DNA of 64,000 bases from a virus, in the IMG/VR virus record IMGVR_UViG_3300017963_000273, positions 1 to 64,000 of that record. One strand, 5' to 3'. The position numbers were made by a program, and so were the translations under genes. A model generated the notes under the pieces. It saw only the letters and a program-made list of their open reading frames with translations, was not told the origin of the DNA and searched no databases. Positions 14,142 through 22,483 of this stretch are shown piece after piece (positions within the stretch are counted from its first letter, which is position 1; every line of letters begins with the position of its first letter).

Positions 14142-15373
14142 TATTTTCCCTTACCTGCTGAATCTGATGTTCTTTTTACATTAAGTGCTGTTGCAGTATT
14201 AAAATTACGTTCTTGTCGCTTTCTTCCTGGGTAATTTCTAGATACATTAATTTGCTGATCTTGATTTAATAAAAAATCAATTTGTGTATTAAAGTTATTT
14301 GGTACTAACGAATTAAAACTTATAACAACTTTATAAGCATCAGGATACATTGTATTCGAATCTAAATCAATTTTTGATCCTGGAATAGTTGTAGTTCCTT
14401 CAAGTATTTTTCTTCTATTTCCAACATGTTCAACAGTAATATGCATTGACGCATACATAATTGTTGCAACCCCAGGTATAAATACTCTATATAAGTTTGG
14501 TGGTTGTTGTTTCCACCCAACTTGAATCCAGTATGCACCACCGGCTAAATCATATAAATATCTTAAATTTTTTAATAAGTTTGTTTTAGTGTCATTATAT
14601 AAATGAAATGTTGTTGAAAGTTCAATTCTTGCATCATTTTTATTTTCCCATTCAGGAATTATAGGAACTTCTGATGGGAATGATTGGTCAATAATTTTCT
14701 TTAATGTCGATAAAATATCAATTGATGTTTTAAATTCACCCTTTTGACTCCATCCACTATGTCCATCAGCATTAATAAACCATTCATCAGTTAAAGGCAT
14801 TTCATAAGATGATAAATATAAACCTTCAAAAAATTCTCTATAAAGACGAAGAGGAGCATTTAAAATTGCTTCTTGTTGTTCTTTATCATCTTGTGGAACA
14901 AATAATTCATTTCCTATACTGCTAACTGATAAATCACTACCATCACCTTCAACAAAAATATCTAAAAGTTTTTGTGCTGCTGATTTTACAAATTTTGAAC
15001 TTCCAGCAACATTTTTAACAACACGAGCTGTATTATTATATGCGCCTTGAGCAGATAATTTAAAAGATTTTAGCTTTTGTTGCCATTTAAATAAAAGATC
15101 AGGTTGAAATTCATAAATAATCATTTTTGGAACAGTGGTACGATTATTTATTGATCCTTCACTATATCTTGGTTGAGCATTACTAAAATTAATATCTGAT
15201 AATTTATAATGTTGTTTAGTTCTATTATCTAACCCACCAGTTGCTTTAAATTTATCATTTTCTTGTTGACCATATTGTCCAACACTACGAAGATCTCGAT
15301 AATTTAATTTAGTATCATTATTATTATCAGCAGTGTTGGTATTTGGTGCAGTTGATTTTTCAGGCGATCCCAT
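14141..15373 (-). CDS. 48: Baseplate tube-cap, gp48-like
   Basis: 410 aa. A disordered Asn/Thr-rich N-terminus (about residues 1-60) precedes a tube-like beta domain in the last third (GGAYWIQVGWKQQPPNLYRV, MHITVEHVGNRRKILEGTT, DAYKVVISFNSLVP). Size and position between the tape measure and gp53 fit T4 gp48, which caps the baseplate under the tube. Overlaps both neighbours by one base, so translation is coupled. It could instead be a gp54-like paralogue. Confidence 0.6.
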   Translation of the reverse strand: MGSPEKSTAPNTNTADNNNDTKLNYRDLRSVGQYGQQENDKFKATGGLDNRTKQHYKLSDINFSNAQPRYSEGSINNRTTVPKMIIYEFQPDLLFKWQQKLKSFKLSAQGAYNNTARVVKNVAGSSKFVKSAAQKLLDIFVEGDGSDLSVSSIGNELFVPQDDKEQQEAILNAPLRLYREFFEGLYLSSYEMPLTDEWFINADGHSGWSQKGEFKTSIDILSTLKKIIDQSFPSEVPIIPEWENKNDARIELSTTFHLYNDTKTNLLKNLRYLYDLAGGAYWIQVGWKQQPPNLYRVFIPGVATIMYASMHITVEHVGNRRKILEGTTTIPGSKIDLDSNTMYPDAYKVVISFNSLVPNNFNTQIDFLLNQDQQINVSRNYPGRKRQERNFNTATALNVKRTSDSAGKGK

Positions 15374-17388
15374 TATTTAACCTCCGTCATAATTGAATTC
15401 ATAAATGGACGTTCATTAGTTTTTGCATAAACAACTTGTTTAACAATTGCTTGCGGTGTTTGATTTTTAGCAACAGCATTACCAATTAGATTTGCAAATG
15501 TATACATATCTGCCGATTGCCAAGGACCAAAAGATTGACCTTCAGAGCGTGCTTTAAGCTCTTTTAAGAATGTAGATGTCAAGTTTGCTTCAAAGTATTT
15601 CATAGTATCGTCATCGGATAAACCAGATAATAAACTTTGATTCCATTCCATTTGTTCAGCTTCATTCATCAACCTTTCAGCATCGACTCTAGCTTTATCT
15701 ATTCCCTGTTGTATTTTTGCATGAGATTTAGCTCTTTTTGCTTGTTTTTCTTGTTTTTCTTTATCAAGTATACGTTGTAAATTTTCAGCAAACATTTTAT
15801 CTTCAGCTGATTGCATTGATTGATCACGTCGTCGATCTTTTAAACGTACATACATTTGAGAAGCTTTTTGCATCTCAATAAGAGCTAATCTAGCAGAAGT
15901 ACTTCTTGCATCACCTATATCTTCATTACCAATATAATCAGCATCAGGAAATATCATTATTCCATCTTTACTTACAGCACGTATTCCTTCTGACGTTATT
16001 GCAACACCCTTAGATGTATCTGCCATAGCTGATATAAATTCTTTATAAGCTTTACCAGCGGGTAATTTTGCATATTTAGCTGCTAATTCTGATTGTTTAT
16101 TTGGATCATGAGAAGCTTCAGCTTTAGCACGTGTTTCTGCTAATTGACTTACAAAATCTTTTTCTAATCTTTCAAGTTCAGTTTTTCTTCTTTCAGCAAT
16201 TGATAAATTTTTATTTTTTAGCTTATCTTCTATTTTTTTAATTCCAGTTTCAGCTCTAGCACTTTGACGACCAGCTCTAGCAGCGTTTGCTGCTAGTTCA
16301 TCTCTATCTTCCATATATTCAACAATTTTATTACCAAGAAATTCACCAGCTTTAAATGCTAAAACAGCTGTTCCAACAACTGCTGCAACTTTTAAAAGTA
16401 ATGGACTTAATGCAGTAAGAACTTTTAATAATTGCGGTGCAAATCCCTTCATAACACCACCAATAATTGTTCCAACACTACCTAATATTGTATTTACTAA
16501 ACCAGAAAAAATATTATGATTACCTTTTTTAAATTCTTTTCTCCAACCGTCAAATATTCCACCAGGACTAAATGTTAAACCAAGAATTTTCGAAATTTCT
16601 GTTAACGCATCAGTATTTTGTACTTCACGTTCTTCCTGTTCTTCTTGTTCTCTTTCAGCTTCTGTTGCTTGACGTTCTTCTTCATCAGCAGATGTTGTTG
16701 AAGAATAAGGTACTAAACCACGTTGTTTTATACGCTGTCTTCTACCACGCTTTCCTTCACGATGTCGCGCTGCTGCTTTTGCAGCCATATCTTTATCACG
16801 TTTTTCTTTTTCTTCTGATTTTTCATGTTCTGCTTTTTCTTTTGCTTCTTCAGCTTCTTGTTCTCGCCACTTTTTTTCAGCATATTCATATAAATCAGAT
16901 TTAAATTTTCTACGAACTTTAGGATCTTTATTTTCACGTAAAAATCTAAGCATTTCAGCCAGACCTTTTTCATCAGCAATTTGCTGAGCACGATCTTTAA
17001 GTTCTGCATCTTTAAGTTTATTTAAATCTTCTGAAATACGTTGAAGTGGACCAAGTTTTTTAAGTTGATTTTCGTAATGTTTATCAAGTAATGCACCAAC
17101 TTTATCACCAAAAACTTTACCAAGTGCCATTCCCGCAGCTTGAAGTTCTTTATCCTGATTACGACTAAATTTAGTTGATCTAGATTCACCAACACCGAAT
17201 AATTTTTTAGATGCTTGAGAGAAAAATGAGTCGGACGATTTACCACCTAGAGTTTCATTAAGTTCAAAAATAGTATGTTCTAATTTTTCAACAGCTTCAG
17301 ACATTTTCTGAGCTTCTTCAAACCACTCTTGGCCACGACGATCATTTAATCCATCATTGCTTTTTCTAAAATTTGAATTATCAGCCAT
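15373..17388 (-). CDS. 29: Tail tape measure protein (gp29-like)
   Basis: 671 aa against 590 in T4 gp29. Mostly alpha-helical with long Glu/Lys/Ala/Arg coiled-coil stretches (about residues 170-260 and 380-440) and one hydrophobic block about 290-345 (GSVGTIIGGVMKGFAPQLLK, LLLKVAAVVGTAVLAFKAGE) typical of tape measures. It would span the tube lumen, set tail length and lead DNA out. Preceded by a chaperone-like gene pair with a slippery site and followed by gp48-like, matching tail-operon logic. Confidence 0.85.
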   Translation of the reverse strand: MADNSNFRKSNDGLNDRRGQEWFEEAQKMSEAVEKLEHTIFELNETLGGKSSDSFFSQASKKLFGVGESRSTKFSRNQDKELQAAGMALGKVFGDKVGALLDKHYENQLKKLGPLQRISEDLNKLKDAELKDRAQQIADEKGLAEMLRFLRENKDPKVRRKFKSDLYEYAEKKWREQEAEEAKEKAEHEKSEEKEKRDKDMAAKAAARHREGKRGRRQRIKQRGLVPYSSTTSADEEERQATEAEREQEEQEEREVQNTDALTEISKILGLTFSPGGIFDGWRKEFKKGNHNIFSGLVNTILGSVGTIIGGVMKGFAPQLLKVLTALSPLLLKVAAVVGTAVLAFKAGEFLGNKIVEYMEDRDELAANAARAGRQSARAETGIKKIEDKLKNKNLSIAERRKTELERLEKDFVSQLAETRAKAEASHDPNKQSELAAKYAKLPAGKAYKEFISAMADTSKGVAITSEGIRAVSKDGIMIFPDADYIGNEDIGDARSTSARLALIEMQKASQMYVRLKDRRRDQSMQSAEDKMFAENLQRILDKEKQEKQAKRAKSHAKIQQGIDKARVDAERLMNEAEQMEWNQSLLSGLSDDDTMKYFEANLTSTFLKELKARSEGQSFGPWQSADMYTFANLIGNAVAKNQTPQAIVKQVVYAKTNERPFMNSIMTEVK

Positions 17389-17563
17389 TTTCTATTCCAT
17401 AAAATTTTTCATAAGAAACAGCAGGTAGTTCTGGTGTTTCTTGCTTTGGCGTTTCTTTCGGTGTTAATTTATCTTGAATACGTAATGTCATTACAGTTAA
17501 TTCAGAATAATCCATTTGTAAAATATCTATAAACGAGTTACTTGTTTTTACTGTGAGAAACAT
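17381..17563 (-). CDS. Short frame before tape measure; probable -1 frameshift extension of the hub/chaperone gene
   Basis: As a free protein it would start MFLTVKTSNSFIDILQ (60 aa, GGAG 6 bases before). The frame stays open upstream through the stop of the preceding gene and lies in exactly the -1 frame of that gene's T-TTT-TTC heptamer. A slip would give a 348-aa fusion (270 plus 78 residues). This arrangement, a short frame between a chaperone-like gene and the tape measure, is that of lambda G/GT. The C-terminal part is Pro/Glu/Thr-rich (TPKETPKQETPELPA). Overlaps the tape measure start by 8 bases. Confidence 0.6.
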   Translation of the reverse strand: MFLTVKTSNSFIDILQMDYSELTVMTLRIQDKLTPKETPKQETPELPAVSYEKFYGIENG

Positions 17564-17607
17564 TTCATACTCCATTATTTGTTGGAGCAACTCAATGAAC
17601 ATGCTCC

Positions 17608-18426
17608 TCAGATCACGAAAAAATCTTCGATGCTCGGATCATATGTATTTTCAATATTACAACCAGGACAATTGGTTGAATTTCGCATTTTTCTAGTTAT
17701 ATCTAGATCTTTATTTTTAACGATAGTATTAGTTATTTTTTCAAATAATGCAGCAGGTAGTTCATTTAAAAATATATCACGATCAGAAATACTTAATTGA
17801 TTAAATCCTTCAATTTCTTGATCATTAATCTTAATATTCTTAACAAATAACATTGGAGAATAGCTAGCAAAATAAAGTTCAACTTTTAATTTTTCTTCAT
17901 CAGATGCATCTTTTTGTTCTAATTCTTTATTTGTATTTGCAATATATTGTCTAAATTTACAAAGTATATCAATTGAAGGTAAATTAAGTTCAATTTCATA
18001 ATTAACATCATCATCAGTAAATTTAAGAAATTCTGATTTTGGTGATATACTTAATTTTTTAATCATATTTTCATAATCTAAATTAACACTGTATTGTGAT
18101 CCACATTCCCTGCATGTAATTTTATAAACATCATCAGACATTTGATTATTAACTTTAATATCTAGAATCAATTTAATTCGATCTAAATCAGTTAAAATTT
18201 TTGGATCTAAATCTTCAGTACAAACATCTAAAATTAAAGCTGTTGCTGCCATCATAAAATTTTCATCATTTTCATCAATAGCAATTTTTGATACTGATTT
18301 AAGTTCTGCTACTGTAACTGGTTTGAACATACATTCTCTATCTAAACTTGGTACATAGCATGAATATCTATGTGATCCTTTTTTCTCTCTAAGCATTTCT
18401 AATGCTTGGTTTACATTCATACTCAT
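17608..18426 (-). CDS. 26: Baseplate hub assembly / tail-assembly-chaperone-like protein, gp26-like with Zn ribbon
   Basis: 272 aa. Two Cys pairs, CRECG about residue 103 and CPGC about 257, form a probable Zn ribbon flanking a helical middle; the start MNVNQALEMLREKKGSHRYS and VTVAELKSVSKIA fit the T4_baseplate (gp26/gp51) family as I know it. It ends with T-TTT-TTC five codons (counting the stop) from the gene end, in frame for a -1 shift into the next frame. Position directly before the tape measure supports a role in loading or chaperoning it. Confidence 0.68.
   Translation of the reverse strand: MSMNVNQALEMLREKKGSHRYSCYVPSLDRECMFKPVTVAELKSVSKIAIDENDENFMMAATALILDVCTEDLDPKILTDLDRIKLILDIKVNNQMSDDVYKITCRECGSQYSVNLDYENMIKKLSISPKSEFLKFTDDDVNYEIELNLPSIDILCKFRQYIANTNKELEQKDASDEEKLKVELYFASYSPMLFVKNIKINDQEIEGFNQLSISDRDIFLNELPAALFEKITNTIVKNKDLDITRKMRNSTNCPGCNIENTYDPSIEDFFVI
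17617..17623 (-). promoter_or_regulatory. Slippery heptamer T-TTT-TTC, candidate -1 frameshift site
   Basis: On the minus strand the codons read GAT TTT TTC GTG ATC TGA. Slippage by one base re-pairs both tRNAs on TTT TTT and continues as CGT GAT CTG AGG AGC ATG, in frame with the downstream short ORF to its stop at 17381. Confidence 0.6.
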
Positions 18427-18436
18427 AAATTATCTC

Positions 18437-19630
18437 CTAAGATAACATTGTTTGTTGTGGTCCAAATTCACTGAAATTTGGATTTATATCTATACTTTGA
18501 AGACCACTATTATTACTAGCATTATCTGGAGTAGTAATAGGATCATTACGTCTAATAATTTTCATATAATTAAAATTAAATCTAACATCTCTAGCGTTAA
18601 CATTAATATCGTCATAACTAGCATCAAGTAAAGCTATATTTTGAGGAAAACAATCAACAAAACGATATGTTAAAATATTACTTCTAAAACCTTGATCAAA
18701 AAAGTCTATATCTATTTCAGCTTTCATAAAAGGTTTTTCAGTATAACAATATGTATCATGTGCAGTTTGTTTAATCCATTCTAACATTAAAGATTCATGA
18801 ACTGAATATTCTGATGATAAAAATCCAATAATCAATGCATTATCTGATGGTATAACTGTTGTTCCTGGTAATGACATATGACCAAATTCATTTTTAAGCG
18901 AACTTGTTTCAGTTTGTATTTGCGGAATTTCAGCTCTTCTTGATAGCATCTGAATTGTTTTTTGTCCAGGTAACGCAAAAGTTTTAATTAAGTTATTAAG
19001 CTCACCATTTTCATAACTATAAACGTGAGATGTGTCTGCTAATAATTTATCGTCAAACTTAATTGTGACCATAAAATAATACTTATGCATTAATTTAAAA
19101 ACAGGATTATTTGATGCGATTGCTCTATAAAAATTGATTAATTTAGGAAAATCAGCAGCACCGGGTGGTGTAGAAATAATTGTACCTAATTTAGGTACAG
19201 GAATTGTTGGTGATTTTCTTATATCATCACGTTCTTTAAGAAATTTTGATACAGTCGCTTGATTTTTTGCATAATCGGTCGTCTTAAAACCATTTTGAAT
19301 TGAATCATATGATCCTTTTTCAAGTAAATTATCTACAGTGCTACTAATATATTGCTCAAAATTTAAATTTCTTTGAGCAAATGCTTTTGCATCACTAGAT
19401 GCATCTCTACCTAAATTAACTAAGGTGTTAATAGCATCTTGTTTGATTTTATTACCGAAGTTTTTTGCGTAATCTTTGGCCGCATCAACAATCCTTGTTT
19501 TTAAGCCACCTAACATCTCTTGGCGAGCCTCATATTCAAGAGTTCCATCATCTTGTCTCTCTAGAATATCAGTAGCTTTATTAATAAGGGTAGCTGATGC
19601 ACCATCAACAATGAGATCAGCTAAAGCCAT
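18437..19630 (-). CDS. 54: Baseplate-tail tube initiator, gp54-like
   Basis: 397 aa (T4 gp54 is 320). A helical N-terminus (about residues 1-130) leads into a tube-fold domain: HKYYFMVTIKFDDKLL about 180, LIKTFALPGQKTIQMLSRRA about 215, and the end NILTYRFVDCFPQNIALLDA with RDVRFNFNYMKI, matching the tube-protein C-terminal strands. gp54 and gp48 are tube paralogues that nucleate the tail tube. It lies directly between gp19 and the gp26-like gene. Confidence 0.72.
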   Translation of the reverse strand: MALADLIVDGASATLINKATDILERQDDGTLEYEARQEMLGGLKTRIVDAAKDYAKNFGNKIKQDAINTLVNLGRDASSDAKAFAQRNLNFEQYISSTVDNLLEKGSYDSIQNGFKTTDYAKNQATVSKFLKERDDIRKSPTIPVPKLGTIISTPPGAADFPKLINFYRAIASNNPVFKLMHKYYFMVTIKFDDKLLADTSHVYSYENGELNNLIKTFALPGQKTIQMLSRRAEIPQIQTETSSLKNEFGHMSLPGTTVIPSDNALIIGFLSSEYSVHESLMLEWIKQTAHDTYCYTEKPFMKAEIDIDFFDQGFRSNILTYRFVDCFPQNIALLDASYDDINVNARDVRFNFNYMKIIRRNDPITTPDNASNNSGLQSIDINPNFSEFGPQQTMLS

Positions 19631-19645
19631 AATTACTTCCCCTTA

Positions 19646-20206
19646 TTAAAGTTCAACAGCAGTTTCGTTGGTTTTCCAATATTGGAATTTAAATGTTACA
19701 GGAAGTGTTGCAATTCCTGGAGCTGCATTAGTAAATGCAACATTACCAACATCAAGTGGATAAAGACCAATTAATTCGTATGAATGTGTTCTTGTATCCA
19801 TTCTATCGTTGAAAAGATCAAGAATAGCTTTTGCTTCAGTAGGTGTTTTAATACCACCACCAGCTGAACCAGCTTCAATAGCAGGATCACTAATAACACC
19901 TTTCCAGAAGAGAAGAGCTTCTCTGATAGACATGTCAGCATCACAGTTAATTGTGAGTGCCATCTGATTAGTCATTGTAAAATTAGTAGGAACATTGAAC
20001 GGATAACCAAGATATGGAATATCCTGGAAATTTTGTTGACGACCAGGAAGTTCTGTACCTTGTGCCCACATTGTAATATTCTCTAATATTTCATCAACTT
20101 TTGCAATACCAGTACCAAGGATTTGAAGTTGGTATTGGTGCTGAAGTTTTACGCCTTTTTGTTTTAATTCAGCATAAAATTCATTAAGATTTTTTGGATA
20201 AGCCAT
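19646..20206 (-). CDS. 19: Tail tube protein gp19-like
   Basis: 186 aa (T4 gp19 is 163). Characteristic strands: QYQLQILGTGIAKVDEI, QGTELPGRQQNFQDIPYLG, FTMTNQMALTINCDADMSIR, SYELIGLYPLDVGNVAF, and LPVTFKFQYWKTN at the end. It polymerises into hexameric rings forming the inner tube. A TATAAATA promoter lies about 32 bases before the start and a good AAGGAG site precedes ATG. Confidence 0.9.
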   Translation of the reverse strand: MAYPKNLNEFYAELKQKGVKLQHQYQLQILGTGIAKVDEILENITMWAQGTELPGRQQNFQDIPYLGYPFNVPTNFTMTNQMALTINCDADMSIREALLFWKGVISDPAIEAGSAGGGIKTPTEAKAILDLFNDRMDTRTHSYELIGLYPLDVGNVAFTNAAPGIATLPVTFKFQYWKTNETAVEL

Positions 20207-20237
20207 AATGTTACTCCTTAAAAATATTCATCATCAT

Positions 20238-20245
20238 TATTTATA
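20238..20245 (-). promoter_or_regulatory. T4-type late promoter before tail tube
   Basis: TATAAATA on the minus strand, 32 bases before the gp19-like start, in the gap after the replication-gene block. Confidence 0.65.
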
Positions 20246-20279
20246 GTTCTGAGAATATTTTTAGAATTTACAGCTTATT

Positions 20280-20630
20280 TCAAAATTTAGACCTTATAAG
20301 AAAGTCTTTGGAAGATACTCTATCATCTTTAATAACATTAATAGAAGTGCTTTTAACAATACCTTGATAAATTGGAGAATATTCTTCAGAGAATTCTAGA
20401 ATACCTTGTTCTAAAAGTTCTTCAGCCAACTTAATTATCGTTTCTCGTTCAAGATAACTATCAGCTTCTTGTTTATAATGATCGTTACCATACTTATAAG
20501 AAAAATCATTATCAGTACAAAGTACTTCACATTTAATTGTACAAAGATGTTCACGTATTACAGACATAGCTGTATCAACCATGATAGGATCACCAAGATA
20601 TTTCAATAAATCATTTTTTAATTTTTGCAT
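20280..20630 (-). CDS. Hypothetical protein in replication block (116 aa)
   Basis: Start taken at MQKLKNDLLKYLGDPIMVD, overlapping the previous gene by 20 bases. Helical, acidic, with AEELLEQGILEFSEEYSPIY in the middle. No recognised family. Last gene of the replication block before the late tail operon. Confidence 0.6.
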   Translation of the reverse strand: MQKLKNDLLKYLGDPIMVDTAMSVIREHLCTIKCEVLCTDNDFSYKYGNDHYKQEADSYLERETIIKLAEELLEQGILEFSEEYSPIYQGIVKSTSINVIKDDRVSSKDFLIRSKF

Positions 20631-20931
20631 TTTTCTTAGTTTTAGGTTTTGTGATATATTTGATATAAGTATTATTATCTTGAGGTATAGAAACTGTGGC
20701 AAGTTTATACATTTCTTCAGCAGATAATGTACATTGGTATCTATTGAGCTTGGACGCAGTATTTACATACTCTTCCATTGCCTGATTTTTAGTTTTTCCT
20801 TTACGAGAATCTTTCATACTAATCCATCTAATTAACATAAAAGTATCCCACTGGGAACGAAACGCGGGGTCCTCATCAAGGACCCCTGATTTGAAGCGTA
20901 TGACATCTTTAAGATAGTCAAAAATTGTCAT
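20611..20931 (-). CDS. 62: Clamp-loader small subunit, gp62-like (tentative)
   Basis: 106 aa. MTIFDYLKDVIRFKSGVLDED followed by WDTFMLIRWISMKD resembles the start of phage clamp-loader A subunits (FDYLN..., F.VNR.LS), and KLATVSIPQDNNTYIKYI resembles the conserved P...RY.KW segment. It is shorter than T4 gp62 (187 aa). It would combine with a gp44-type ATPase, not in this window, to load the sliding clamp. The neighbours (RNase H, nuclease) support a replication role. Confidence 0.5.
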   Translation of the reverse strand: MTIFDYLKDVIRFKSGVLDEDPAFRSQWDTFMLIRWISMKDSRKGKTKNQAMEEYVNTASKLNRYQCTLSAEEMYKLATVSIPQDNNTYIKYITKPKTKKNAKIKK

Positions 20932-21380
20932 CTAATAAGTATTCCGTTGCAAAAATAGTTATTGTTGTATACGGGAAACACCTTATGAACTATATCGTCA
21001 TCAGCAATTGTTACTGGAGTAACAGAAACTAGTTTATTAAGACGATCATCTTCATCAATTAAAAGGTGATTCTTTTTAAGTTTATTTGGAGAAACGAATC
21101 CACTCCAATTAGTTGTAGTTGCAAAAATCTGAGTACTTGTAGAACAAATAATTTTTCGTTCCTGTTCAAGATGATTTCTAACAACAACTTCATAAAAAGA
21201 TTCGTCAGAGTTAGCGGTTAATTTGATTTCATCAATCAATGAGAAACTATAATTCTCATGACCATGATGATTCATTGAAAGGATTTGATAGGTTTTCATT
21301 TTATCGACAGCATCACTAATTTTCATTGTTTTGATGTTGCCCTTGCGATCTTTTACCATGATTTTTCCATTCAAAACCAT
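20928..21380 (-). CDS. Hint (Hedgehog/intein)-like domain protein, splicing residues absent
   Basis: 150 aa. The pattern is intein-like: N-terminal strand GKIMVKDRKGNIKTMKISDA, block B-like region YEVVVRNHLEQERKIICSTS followed by TQIFATT, and the end VHKVFPVYNNNYFCNGILIR, matching the intein motif NHNFFANGILVHN. The first residue is not Cys/Ser and the terminal His-Asn is replaced by Ile-Arg, so canonical splicing is not expected. It is a free-standing reading frame with its own start, sharing a 4-base overlap with the gp62-like gene. Confidence 0.55.
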   Translation of the reverse strand: MVLNGKIMVKDRKGNIKTMKISDAVDKMKTYQILSMNHHGHENYSFSLIDEIKLTANSDESFYEVVVRNHLEQERKIICSTSTQIFATTTNWSGFVSPNKLKKNHLLIDEDDRLNKLVSVTPVTIADDDIVHKVFPVYNNNYFCNGILIR

Positions 21381-21395
21381 TGTATACCTCTTGTG

Positions 21396-21959
21396 TTATG
21401 TAATTCCATGGGTCCTGAGTTGAATTTTCATCTCATTATTAAGATAATCAGGAATCTCAAAAAGTAAACTATCATGGTAAATTTTATTTCCATCACAAAG
21501 TATCTTAAAACTTTGATCATTAGACGATAAAAAAGAACTTCCAATTATATGAGTAGCCGATTCTTCAATATCTAATGTATCCATAACATTACTACCAATA
21601 GTCTTGTAATTCTTATTTTTAAGAACCATATTCCATTGATTGTCGATCATTGCATCAAGTTTTGTTTGATGTACAAGAACTGTTTCATCATTAACAAAAT
21701 ACTTTGGAGGTAAAATATTAGAAGATTTTCTCCAATTAAGTGCGGGGCGACATGTATTATAGAAAATTACAACTTGACCACTATGTTTATAAGAATAAAC
21801 TTCTTCATTAATATAGTGATTAAACATCTGAGTTATTTTTCTAGTAATGTTAACCGTTAGATTTCCTTTACGATCAATATGGTCAACAGATTCATCTAAA
21901 ATATATAGAAAAGCATTTGAGCAAACGTCAATAAAATTAACTAATCTAATATATTGCAT
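21396..21959 (-). CDS. Hypothetical protein in replication block (187 aa)
   Basis: Starts MQYIRLVNFIDVCSNAFLYI. Mixed alpha/beta with VVIFYNTCRPALNWRKSSN about residue 65 and a C-terminal segment FEIPDYLNNEMKIQLRTHG. No family recognised. It overlaps the nuclease gene upstream by 19 bases and directly precedes the Hint-like gene, so a functional link with either is possible. Confidence 0.6.
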   Translation of the reverse strand: MQYIRLVNFIDVCSNAFLYILDESVDHIDRKGNLTVNITRKITQMFNHYINEEVYSYKHSGQVVIFYNTCRPALNWRKSSNILPPKYFVNDETVLVHQTKLDAMIDNQWNMVLKNKNYKTIGSNVMDTLDIEESATHIIGSSFLSSNDQSFKILCDGNKIYHDSLLFEIPDYLNNEMKIQLRTHGIT

Positions 21960-22483
21960 GTTTCCTCCTTCAAAATTTCAGGTGTTATAATTTTTAAGAA
22001 GGTATCCAGATCATATGTGTATAAATCTGGTAAATTTTCATATCTTAAATGAATCATTGGTTCTGCTGATAGATATTTTTCAAGTTTATGATGTAACGCA
22101 AAGGATGTACCAATCCAGGCTTTGGTTCTATCTTTTTTAAATACAAGAATTGGAATTTTGGAATGTTTTGTTGCATCTTCAGTACATTGTTTCCAAAAGT
22201 CACGGATACAATTACCTTTAACACCGGTAAGATGTTTATCAAAAGATGCACCGCCATAACCACATTTAGCTTCAAATGAAAATATCTTCATCCACGAAAC
22301 ATCTTCATTAAGTGGCATAATATCTCCAGAAAGATCGGGATTTCCACCTGACATAGTAGGAATTCCACCGCTTGCCGCAGTTCTATAGAACCAATAGTCC
22401 TTATCTTGACCAGATGCCCATTTAGTTAGAATTTTTGAAAGTGCTCTTTCATATCCTGAGCCTTTACGTTTTCCATTTGTCAT
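21941..22483 (-). CDS. PD-(D/E)XK-type nuclease, resolvase-like
   Basis: 180 aa. RKGSGYERALSKILTKW at the start, GGNPDLSGDIMPL about residue 52 with the Asp of the first motif, FSFEAKCGYGG about 72 supplying the E-x-K, then IRDFWKQCTEDA and IPILVFKKD. This is the order of Hjc-like and other PD-(D/E)XK endonucleases. Likely role: trimming or resolving branched DNA in replication or packaging. Overlaps the RNase H gene by 4 bases. Confidence 0.65.
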   Translation of the reverse strand: MTNGKRKGSGYERALSKILTKWASGQDKDYWFYRTAASGGIPTMSGGNPDLSGDIMPLNEDVSWMKIFSFEAKCGYGGASFDKHLTGVKGNCIRDFWKQCTEDATKHSKIPILVFKKDRTKAWIGTSFALHHKLEKYLSAEPMIHLRYENLPDLYTYDLDTFLKIITPEILKEETCNILD

